A DNA stretch of 64,000 nucleotides from Poteriospumella lacustris (Eukaryota > Sar > Chrysophyceae > Chromulinales > Dinobryaceae). The position numbers and the translations under genes were made by a program. The notes beneath the pieces are model-generated. The model had not been told where the DNA came from. It searched no databases and saw only the letters and a list, made by a program, of their open reading frames with translations. The stretch covers positions 1 through 64,000 of the forward strand of contig SMOI01000138.1 of the NCBI GenBank assembly GCA_008000375.1, read 5' to 3'. Positions within the stretch are counted from its first letter, which is position 1. Each line of letters begins with the position of its first letter. Shown piece by piece: positions 23,401 to 35,400 of the stretch.

Positions 23401-26400
23401 CGAACAACGGCACGATCTTTGCGGAGCGCAAGTGTTTGTCGGGCAACTTCTGTCCGGCGGGCACGGGTCCGTTGTTGGACGAGAACTTGTGTCCGACGGG
23501 CAACTACTGTCCGTTCGGGACGGCGGAGCCGGTGGACTGTCCGGCGGGCACGTACCAGGACGAGATCGGCATGGCGACGTGCAAGACGTGTCCGGCGGGG
23601 TCGTACTGTGTGCAGGAGACGACGACGCCGGTGGTGTGTCCGGCGGGATCGTATTGTCCGGCGGGCACTCAGTACTACAACGAGTACTTGTGTCCGAACG
23701 GCACGTACAGTGCGGTGACGGGTCTGCAGCATGCGGCGAACTGTACGCCTTGTACGGCGGGGTACTACTGCGGGTCTCGCGGTTTGACGGAGCCGACGGG
23801 TTTGTGCTCGGCGGGTTACTATTGTGGAGGTGGCAGCTCGACTCCGACGCCGTTCGACAGCGGTAACACGGACTTCGCGGTTACGTACCTGGGCGACACC
23901 TGTGTGTCGGTGTCGAACACTACACGCAACGACATGTGTCCCGAGGGCCACTACTGTCCTCGCGGCGGTGCGGCGCCGACGCAGTGTCCTCCGGGCACAA
24001 ATTCGTCGGTGACGGGTCTGACGAATGTGACGCAGTGCGCACCGTGTACGCGCGGGTTCTACTGCCCGAACAACGGCACGATCTTTGCGGAGCGCAAGTG
24101 TTTGTCGGGCAACTTCTGTCCGGCGGGCACGGGTCCGTTGTTGGACGAGAACTTGTGTCCGACGGGCAACTACTGTCCGTTCGGGACGGCGGAGCCGGTG
24201 GACTGTCCGGCGGGCACGTACCAGGACGAGATCGGCATGGCGACGTGCAAGACGTGTCCGGCGGGGTCGTACTGTGTGCAGGAGACGACGACGCCGGTGG
24301 TGTGTCCGGCGGGATCGTATTGTCCGGCGGGCACTCAGTACTACAACGAGTACTTGTGTCCGAACGGCACGTACAGTGCGGTGACGGGTCTGCAGCATGC
24401 GGCGAACTGTACACCTTGTACGGCGGGGTACTACTGCGGGTCTCGCGGTTTGACGGCGCCGACGGGTTTGTGCTCGGCGGGCTATTTCTGTGGCGGCGGT
24501 AGTTCCACTCCGACGCCGTTCGACAGCGGTAACACGAACTTCTCGGTGACGTACCTGGGCGACACCTGTGTGTCTGTTTCGAACGTCACCATCAACGATA
24601 TTTGTCCAGCGGGCCACTACTGCCCGTCAGGCAGTGCTGCGCCGAAGCAGTGTCCTCCGGGCACGAACTCTTCGTCAAACGGTCTCACAAGTGTGGCCCA
24701 GTGTCCTCCTTGCACGGCTGGCTTCTACTGTCCGTACAACGGAACTGTTTACGCCGAGAACTCGTGTTTGGCCGGCAGCTTCTGCCCTTCCGGTACTGGT
24801 GCGTTGACCGCTGACAATTTGTGTCCTGCTGGTAGCTACTGCCCTTTCCACAGCAGCGAGCCTCTCGCGTGTCGACCGGGCACGTATCAGAATGAAATCG
24901 GGAAAACAACCTGCAACGTCTGTCCGCCGGGTTCGTACTGTCTGTTGAACGCGGTGAATCCGATCAACTGCCCCGTGGGACACTATTGCTCGTCGAATAA
25001 CTCCATTCCGATTGCATGCCCAGCCGGAACGTACCAATCGGAGGAGCGCCAGAGCAACTGCACCGTTTGCCCCCCTGGATTTTACTGCGAAACGGAGACC
25101 GTTACTCCAGTGGTATGTCCCGCCGGCTCTTACTGCCCGTTGGGCACTAAGTACCCGAATGAGTTCTTGTGTCCCAACGGAACGTACAGCGCAGTGCAAG
25201 GCATCTCCGTCATCACCAACTGTACCTCGTGTACGCCTGGGTACTACTGCGGTTCACGCGGGTTAACGGCGCCCACAGGATCTTGTTCTGCCGGATATTT
25301 CTGCGGTGGTGGAAGCTCAGTCGCTACGCCTTTCGATAGCGGTAAAACGAAGCTGTCCGCGACGTACCTAGGCGATACCTGCGTGTCCGTGTCAAACACT
25401 ACTCTGAACGATATCTGTCCCGCTGGCCACTACTGCCCAGAGGAGAGTACCGCGCCAGTACCGTGTCCCATCGGAACAAACTCCACCGCCACCGGTCGTG
25501 AGTCTGTTTCTCAGTGTGGAGAATGCACGCGCGGGTTCTACTGCCCGAACAACGGCACGATCTTCGCAGAGAGACAGTGCATGCCCGGCTACTTCTGCCC
25601 GGCTGGTACTGGCCTTCTCACGGACGACCTTCTCTGCCCCACCGGCAATCACTGTCCGTTGGGAAGTTCTCAGCCAGTGGACTGTCCGGCGGGCACGTAC
25701 CAGGACGAGATCGGCATGGCGACGTGCAAGACGTGTCCGGCGGGGTCGTACTGTGTGCAGGAGACGACGACGCCGGTGGTGTGTCCGGCGGGATCGTATT
25801 GTCCGGCGGGCACTCAGTACCACAACGAGTACTTGTGTCCGAACGGCACGTACAGTGCGGTGACGGGTCTGCAGCATGCGGCGAACTGTACGCCTTGTAC
25901 GGCGGGGTACTACTGCGGGTCTCGCGGTCTGACGGCGCCGACGGGTTTGTGCCAGCAGGGCTACTACTGTGCTGGTGGCAGTTCGTCGGCTACTCCGTTC
26001 GACAGTCGCAATACTGGCAGAGCTACCACCTACTTGGGCGACACCTGTGTGTCGGTGTCGAACTACACTCAGAATGACGTCTGTCCAGCGGGTCATTATT
26101 GTCCCGAGGGTAGCATTGCCCCAACGACGTGCCCACCGGGAACAAACTCATCCCTCACTGGTCTGTGGGCTGAATCCCAGTGCAGCCCTTGTCAAACCGG
26201 GTATCTGTGTCCCAATTTCGGAACCATCTTCGCTCGCATTCTCTGCCCAACAGGCTACTATTGCCCGGCTGGACGTTCCTATGCCAACACGTCCATCGTC
26301 TGTCCTGCTGGCAGCTACTGCCCCACAGGCACTCGCTACCACAACGAGTACTTGTGTCCGAACGGCACGTACAGTGCGGTGACGGGTCTGCAGCATGCGG

Positions 26401-29400
26401 CGAACTGTACGCCTTGTACGGCGGGGTACTACTGCGGGTCTCGCGGTCTGACGGCGCCGACGGGTTTGTGCTCGGCGGGTTACTATTGTGGAGGTGGCAG
26501 CTCGACTCCGACGCCGTTCGACAGCGGTAACACGGACTTCGCGGTGACGTACCTGGGCGACACCTGTGTGTCGGTGTCGAACACGACACGCAACGACATG
26601 TGTCCCGAGGGCCACTACTGTCCTCGCGGCGGTGCGGCGCCGACGCAGTGTCCTCCGGGCACAAATTCGTCGGTGACGGGTCTGACGAATGTGACGCAGT
26701 GCGCACCGTGTACGCGCGGGTTCTACTGCCCGAACAACGGCACGATCTTTGCGGAGCGCAAGTGTTTGTCGGGCAACTTCTGTCCGGCGGGCACGGGTCC
26801 GTTGTTGGACGAGAACTTGTGTCCGACGGGCAACTACTGTCCGTTCGGGACGGCGGAGCCGGTGGACTGTCCGGCGGGCACGTACCAGGACGAGATCGGC
26901 ATGGCGACGTGCAAGACGTGTCCGGCGGGGTCGTACTGTGTGCAGGAGACGACGACGCCGGTGGTGTGTCCGGCGGGATCGTATTGTCCGGCGGGCACTC
27001 AGTACCACAACGAGTACTTGTGTCCGAACGGCACGTACAGTGCGGTGACGGGTCTGCAGCATGCGGCGAACTGTACACCTTGTACGGCGGGGTACTACTG
27101 CGGGTCTCGCGGTCTGACGGCGCCGACGGGTTTGTGCTCGGCGGGTTACTATTGTGGAGGTGGCAGCTCGACTGCCACGCCGTTTACCGACACAGCGACA
27201 GCGAAGTACTCGGTGACGTACCTGGGCGATATTTGCACGACGATCGTTAACACCACCGTGAACAACGTGTGTCCCGAGGGCCACTACTGTCCGGCGGGCA
27301 GCATCGCGCCAGTTCCTTGTCCATCGGGGACGAATTCGTCGGCGACGAGTCTGGGTTCTGCGTCACTGTGTCCTCCATGCCGACGTGGTTACTACTGTCC
27401 ACTGGAAGGCACCGTCCTCGCGACGCGTCGTTGTACACCTGGCTACTACTGCCCCGGTGGAGTGGCGAATCCGGTGCTCAACAGCACCCTGCTGTGTCCC
27501 AACGGAACCTACTGTCCCTTGGGCAGTGAGTCACCGACGTACTGCCCCGAGGGCTACTATCAGGACGAGATCGGACGGTCTACGTGTAAGGTGTGTCCCG
27601 CGGGCTACATTTGCAGCGCCGGAACGGAGCGCCCATCAGTGCTGTGTCCCGTGGGCAGATACTGCCCCTCCGGCAGCTGGATGGGCATCTACTGCGCCAA
27701 CGGCACCTACGGGGAGTCTGAAGGGCTTCGCAATCAAGCCAGTTGCACTCAATGTCCTCCCGGCAAGTACTGCAACCACGGCGACGTCAAAGGTGACTGT
27801 GGCGCTGGCTACTTCTGCAAAATGGGAATGGAGTTCCCTGCGCCGTTCGTGAACATTTCGGGCTATCCCAACGGAAGTATCTTGTTGGATTACCTGATCC
27901 AACTGGATGGCGGGCCATGTTATCCTGGTCACTACTGCCCGTATGGAACCGCCAACCCCATCTCCTGTCCCAATGGAACGGTGCGCGCTGCTCCGTTTGG
28001 TTCTCAAGCGTCCGACTGTGGACCGTGCCCGGCTGGATACACGTGCGAGATTGGCAACCCTGTGCCCATTCCTTGTGCCAAGGGGCGCTACTGCCCTGGC
28101 AGTGGCCAAGTGTTGCTGTGTCCGGTTGGAACGTACAACCCGCGCTTTGGTCAATACTCGCTCGACCAGTGCGATGACTGCCCCGCGGGATACTTCTGCA
28201 ACAGCACTGGCATCACCGCGTACGGCAATTGGCAGTGCCCTGAAGCCTACTACTGCCCAGTGGGAACGACCGACCCGTTGCCTTGTCCCAGTGGAACCTA
28301 TCGCAACACCGTCGGTGCCGCCAGTCAGGCCGATTGTCGCACTTGTCCCGGCGGCCGCTATTGCCCTCGGGCGACAACGGTGTACTACGGATGCCCGTCA
28401 GGCTACTACTGTCCTCCGGGCTCGTACAACTACACTGTCTGTCCGGGCGGAACGTATTGCCCGTCGAACACGTCGACGCCGATCGTCTGCCCCTCGTCGT
28501 ATTACTGCCCTGTGGGCAGTGTGAGACCCAAGCCCTGCGACTTCGGCGCGTATTGTCCGGCGGGCACTGAGTTCCCGATCCCTTGTCCGGCGGGCTACAA
28601 GGCGGTAACTGTGCCGAACAACACCTTGGAAGTGTTGGGATCGCTGGCGACGGCTTGTGAGGCTTGTCCTCCGGGCTACTACGGCAACGATCCGCGCCGA
28701 CTGGAGTGCTACCTGGGTCTGCCGGGCTACTACTACTTGGGCGGCACCACGACGGACAAGCCGACCAATCTGACCACGGAACGTGGAGCGATCTGTCCGA
28801 TCGGATATTATTGTCCGGCTGGCTCCGGTAGCCCGAATGCCTGTCCGGCAGGTACCTTCCAATCGGATTACGGGGCGTACAACCGCTCGCAATGTCTGCT
28901 CTGCGCCGAGAACACGTACCAGTACGAGGAGGGCTCGGGCACATGTTTCAAATGTTCCTCGAGTAGTACCTCTCCCAAGGGGTCGACCTTCTGCGACTGC
29001 ATCGGCTCCAATCGAGCGTTCCAGAAGACGGATGGCTTCTGTATCTGCAACCCCGGCTATGAGTTCGTCAACAGCAACTTGCAAGTGTCGTCGACGGCCG
29101 ATGGCTCCGAGGACTGTCAACCGATCGTCTTCCCGCGCTGCTCACAGACGGAAACGCGCTTGTACGATGGCTCCTGTGGAACCGACTCGTTCTGTACCTC
29201 CGTGTGTGGGGCCGCCGGTGGAAAGATCTCGTCCACGTTCGGCACCTGCGTCTGCAACAACATCACCTCGTTGGAGCTTATCTGTAACGAGGACTGTCGC
29301 AACAGCGCGGCGCAGGTGTTCTGCGACGGCGACGACTTGGTCTTCCGTGCGAATGGCGTGCTGACGACGGTGGATCCGTCGACGTTGTCGGGTCAGGGAC

Positions 29401-32400
29401 AAATCAACTGCACGGCGCAGGGCGACGTCTACTCCATGGCGACCACCTCTGGCTCCTTCGCCGGCGTTTTTGGTGTGAATTCGGCGCTGTCCAGCTTGGT
29501 CTCGGGTGGACGTCGTCGTCGGCTGTCGTCTTCGGCGGCCTTGCACTCGCCCATCATCAACCCGATTTCGTCGTTCCAACAGCGCTACAACGCGTCCCGT
29601 AAGACGGTGCTGCCGGTGGTGTCCGACTTGGACATCGACGGCGTCGATCACCGCTTCTTGGCGGCGACGTACACGTCGTCTGCGCTGCTGTCGAACCCGT
29701 TGGTCACGATCTACATCGGCGACACCATCGTCTTCGACGTGTCGAACACGAACTACCCCGTCTACGAGAAGGACTCCCTCTTGAACACCAACCCGGGCTT
29801 CGATTACACCGAGTTCCGCAACTTGGCCACCGCCATCGCGGCGGGAATCACGGTGTCCGTCTTCTCGTTCACGTTCATCGAGTCGGGAACCTTCGTCTTC
29901 TCCATGTCCTCCAACCCCACGACGCTCACCATCATCAGTGTCCTCGACAGCAGCATCGCCCAGTCGACCGAGGCACAGTTCGTGCCGATGTCGGAGAGCA
30001 ACTTGATCGTCAGCGGTGTGAAGACGTCGTCCAGCATCGTCTTGTCGCCCGATTGGGATCTGGTGGCGGGTCTGTTGGCCGGCATGTTGGGCATGGTGTT
30101 GTTGGTGACCGGCTTCCTCTACTACTTCCGCAAACGCGCGTGGTCCACGAAGTCGACGATCCAGTTGAAGTACCGCGACCTCAACAAGCGCGGCGACTAC
30201 GAGCAGAAGGGCACTGCTGCCGATGCTCCGTCGACCTTGGCGATGTGCTGCACCTTGGCGCCCAACCCGTGCGGCTGCTTGACCTCTGCGTCCAACAAGG
30301 TCTTCGCCACTGACGAGTCGTCGCACCACGACAAACAGAAAGTGGCCGGCGACGACCTCGAAGCCGCGGCCTTCCGCCCCGACGAAGAAGTCGAATTCGA
30401 CGACGAAATGCTCTTGCCCGAGCTGGCGAAGCACATGCAGAGCCATCACGACGAGATCGATCGTCAGTTGCTCACGCAGAACGACATGCTGACGAACTTG
30501 CAGGACACGTTGAAGAAGGAAGTCGACGAGCTGAAGCAGCTCATGGCCCAGACGGCGATGGAGCTCGCTATGAGCACGACGAACGTCGAGCAGAAGAACA
30601 AGCGTCTCAGCGCCATCTTGATCCAGTTGAAGACCGATACGCTCGCACGCGGCGTCTACGAGAACGGTTTCGATACGACAGAGAAGCGCATCTTCACGTG
30701 CTTGGACCAGGTGCGCAGTTTGCTCACGGACGGCGCCGAGAACGTCGCCAAGTCCATCGTCGACGACATCACGCGCCAGGGCTTGTCGCTCTTCGATCGC
30801 GACGAGCCGGTGGCCGGCATGACGTCGGCGCTGATGCACCAGGCATCGGATCTGTTGCAGCAGATTGGCGAGTACGTCGGCACGTTGATGATTCCCGCGG
30901 TCGACGAAGAGAAGCGCCGTGTGCGCGCGTCAGAAGATACCTTCGACGGCGCGGTCCGCTCGTTGCACAACGTCGTGTTCCCGATGGAAGTACTCGACTG
31001 CCGCAAGACGAGCCAGAGCAGCGACGTGGCCACCGACAGCCAGTTCGATTCGATCATGACGCTGCTGCGTTCGTTCTCCGACCACGTGCCGCAGTTCGTG
31101 CAGCTGCTGCAGGAGGCCGAGGGTGACTTGTGTCGCGGCATCGCTCGTACGGCTGACAAGGGCAACACGGCGTTGGTCGAGAAGGAGAAGGAACTGGCCA
31201 ACGAGACCTTCCGTGGTCTCTTGGAGGACCTGAAGACGGCGTTGACGGTGCTGAGCAACGCGCTGGTGGAGAAGTTGAACGTGGCGGTCGAGTCGATGGC
31301 GTCGGGTCACCGCGATCGCGACGCTCTGATTCGTGCGATCGATGCGGCGTTGGGTGCCCTGTCGGTGACTTCGTCGGCCATCACGACGGCGGACCAAGAC
31401 GTGAAAGGGCTCCTCGCCCCTCTGCTCGAAGCCATCAAACAGGCGCAGCTTGGTAACCCCGCCGCCTTCGCCGCCGTGGCAGCAGCCACCGAGGAGGATG
31501 AAGCAGCGGCCAAGTCGGCGCTGGACACGATCACGGAGGAAGAGGAAGAAGAGCCGAAGTGCTTGACCGATGTGCTGGAGAACGAGAACCTGACGGAGGA
31601 CCAGAAGGACGACCTGGCCGGTGCGGTGGAGCAGGACCTCGAGGTCATGCAGAAGGTGCTCGAGTTGGAGAAGAAGCGCCAGGAGGAAGAGATCAAAGCC
31701 GCCCTGCAGTCCTCCGCCATTGCGCCCGCGATGGAGGTCGAAGACGACGAAGAGTTGGCCCGCAAACACGCTGAGGAACAGCGCCAGTTGCTCGAATCGC
31801 TGCGAAAGGATGCCGCTGCCTCCTCGTCGGAGATGGAAGCCACCGATGCCGCGGCGGCAGCGGCTGCCGCGACGCCGACCGCGCCAGTGTCGCAGGAGAA
31901 GAACCTGAAGGTGTATCTCCGCCACGTGGTGGCCATGCGGTCGAAGGCGCTGTCTTCGCTCTTCTCGCTGCTGGAGGCGGACACGGGTCTGTTGCAACGC
32001 GTCAACACCGTGCGGCAAGAGAAAGGCATGTCCGTGGATGCGACCGCGGCGATCAACCAGGTGACTCGCTCCTTCGCGGTCGACTTGACGGGGCGTCAGG
32101 AGGCGATCGAGAAGGAACTGGCGGGTTCCTTCGGTGCCGTCGATGCGGCGCACCTCGAAACGGACACGGTGGACACGTTCCTGCGCTCGGTGACCGACTT
32201 CTTCGGTCCTCTGCGCACGAAGCTGCAGCAGTGGCAAACGCAAACGGAGAAGGCCGTGTCGCAGATGGAAGACTTGCGCGTCCGCGAGCTGACAGTGCTG
32301 TTCGATGGGCTGAAAGGCGACGACGTCAACGCGATTCTGGCGCTGGTGCGCTCGGAGAACTTCCGTCACGCCCACCCGGCGATCGTCCACATCCTCACGC

Positions 32401-35400
32401 ATCTGCTGGCTCAAGAAGAGGCGCAGCTGCGCGCGACGGTCGAGTCGGTGTATCACGCCTTTGAAGCCGGCGAGGAGAAGCTGACTGCGCTGGAAGTGTC
32501 GCTGCAAGGTCAGCTGCACGTGCTGCACCTGCAAGCAGTGCAGGTGGGCCTCGAGCTGCATCGCCAAATCATGTACGAAGACTTCTGGGCGCGCAAGGAG
32601 GCGGAGCGCAACCAATGGCTGTACGAGTCCGCGTTGCTGAGCAACGAATCAGCCGATCAGATCAGTGCCCGCCTGGCGGAATGGCAGCACAAGGCGATGG
32701 AGGACGAGGAGGCGTGGAAGAAGCAGGCGCAGGCGGAGATCCAGACGCGAATGGCGCAGGAAATGAACCGCATTCACCAGCAGACGAACACCTCGTCGGA
32801 TGCCGCGGGCGGCGCCAACGCGACCGACCTCAGTCGCTTGACGGATTACGAGTCGGAGCGTGCGCGTGCGATGATCAACGTGGCGACGAGCTTGAGTCAC
32901 GTGCGTGCGAAGGCCCTCGAGACGATGCTCTCGACGGTATTCCAAGCGCAGCAGACGTGGAATCAGACCCGCGAACGCGTGCGCAAGTTGTCTTCGGAGA
33001 GTGTGGCGAGTGCGGAGTTGATCTCGGTGGAGCTGCAGCACTGTCGCCTGCGCATGGTCCGCGACGTCTGCGAGCATCACTTGTCGCAGTCGGCGTTGCA
33101 GCAGCAACTCGACATGTGGTACGGCTACGCGGTCTCGCTGAACAGTCTGAACATGCCGCACGACGACACGGTGCATCGCGTGCTCGACGGTCTCGGGGCT
33201 TCGACGCGCGAATTCGTCGAGATCACGGTGCGCGCAGAGACCTTGCGCAAACGTGCGCTGGTCTTGAAGCGCTCCGCGCTGCATCGCGACTTGGAATCGG
33301 ATCGTATGCGGGCGATGATCTTCGCGCCGTCGAGCACGGCCGAAGCGGACGACCCGGCGGTGTCTCCGTTGGCCGTCGCCGTCAGCGAGTACCTCGCGAT
33401 GTACGCTAACGTCCAGATGCACGCCGACGAAGACCTCAACGCCCTCAAGGTCGCCACTGCGGCGGACATTTGGAAGCGCCAGCAGGACACCGCCTCGTTG
33501 CACGAGGAAGTCGTGCGCACCCACGAGGCGTACCTGGAGGCCGTGTCTCCGTTGTACCGCGCCGCGTTGGACACGAAGATCGCCGCCAAGACCGCGACGG
33601 AGAAGATCCTGGCCGCCGTCTGGCAGGCCGACGTCAACTGCGCAGAGGAGTCGCTGTCGCCCTTCAAGCAGCTCGTGGGGCAGATGCTCGTCCAGAGCCA
33701 CGTGCAGGAGGAAGTCAACGCTTTGAAGCGCCAGCTGCGCCAAGAGGCCGAAATGATGGAGCGTACGCTGGAAGAGGCGGAGTTGGTCCGGTTGAAGGCG
33801 CTGGCCCAGGCCCAGATCGCGCGCCAAGAAGATTTGCAGGCGAAGGCGTTCGACGTGGAAGTCGAAGCCGTCGGCTTGGCCAAGGCCGCGGCGAATCGAC
33901 AGCAGTTGGAAGCGGAGTATCTCGCCGCGGTGAACGAGGCGCGTCAGAAGGAGCGCGAGAAGGAGCTGCTCAAGGACGGCTACCCGCCAAAGGAGGCGAA
34001 GCAGATCGCCGCCGACGAAGCGGAGCAGCGTGCGGCGCAGAACAAAGCCGATTTGGCGAAGAAGTACGCCGCGTTGGTGGAGAAGCAGAAGGAGGCGATC
34101 AAAGAGGACAAGGCCGAGCAGGTCAAGGAGGCGCAGGACGCGAAGGAGCTGCTGGCACAGCTCGCGGAGGGCCAAGGCGCGCCCTCGTCCGTCGCACGCG
34201 ACAACGTGTTGCAGGCGCTGCACGCGCAGAAGGCCGCGCAAGAGAAGACCGCCAAGGACGACTACGACCGCAGCGTCCTCGCGAAGGTGCAGCAACTGGA
34301 TCAGCAGCGACAAGCGAAGGAATCGGCGCTACGCGACGAGTTGGCGAAGAAAGAAGCCGACCGCGTGGCGGAGCTGACCTCGCAGGGCGTCGGCGAGGAC
34401 CAAGCGCGTGCGACGGCCGCTGTCGAGCGTAAAGCGGCGGAGGTGTCGGGTTTGCAGTCGATCGCGGCCGAACACGCGGAGGACGTGAAGCGCGCCAAGG
34501 CCGAGGCCGAGGAGGCCTTCCACCGCGCCATGCAGGACATCGAAGACGCCTACAAGCTGCGCACGGAGATGTTGAAGCAAGGCGACCGCTTTGCGCATGA
34601 CCAGCAACACCGCCGCCTGCAAGACCGTTTGGCCGCGCGTAAGAACCAGCGCGTCAACGAGTTGATGCGCAAGGACGGCCTCTCGTTGGCCGAGGCCGAG
34701 CGACAAGTGGCGAAGGAAATGGACGCGATCACCGCGGAGGAGACGGCGAAGATGGAGCAGGAGTCGCGCCGTGCGAAGGACGATCTGCTGCAGATCGTCA
34801 AGGAGGAAGACGCCGCCCGCGCGAAGGCCGTGCGTGCGAACCACGCGGAGAACCTGCAGCACCTCGAGGACGTCCTCGTGGCGAAGAAGGAGGCCGAGCA
34901 CCGTCGACTGGCCCAGCGACTGGCGGAGCGCAAGCGCGCGACGATGGACAAGATTCTGAACGCGGGCGACGCCGCAGCGTTGGACAAAGACGCCGCGTCC
35001 ATCGACGACAGCGAGGCACAGGAGATGAAACAAGCCGGCGCTGCGTCGCTGGTCCAGAAGAAGGACGACGAGCTGTTGTTGCTCCACCGCGCCGCCGATG
35101 CGACGTGGAAGGCGCAACAAGAGGCGATGCGTCAGAAGGAACAGGCCGACGTCCAGCAGCTGCAGGCCTCGTTGGCCGGCCAGGAGCAGGCGCGGCGCCA
35201 AGAGTTGATGGACAAGGAAGGTCTGTCGCCTGAGGAAGCGACGCTGCGCGCGAAGCAAGAGCGACAGGCGCAAGAGGCGACCGACTTGCAGGCGCTGCAC
35301 GAGCAACACGCCAAGGCGCGCCACGCCGCGCAGGTGCAGCACGACGAAGCCCTCGACCGCGAGAAAGACGTCATCGAGGAGCGTTACCGCGCGGCCCAGC

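Noticed and set aside
23142-27284. Long Arg/His-rich minus-strand frames repeated across 23-27 kb
   Set aside because: Reverse-strand shadows of the 666-bp super-repeats; they repeat only because the DNA repeats.
22435-27762. Regularly spaced repeats resembling an array such as CRISPR
   Set aside because: Units are 666 bp, in one continuous reading frame, without unique spacers of constant size. This is a protein repeat.
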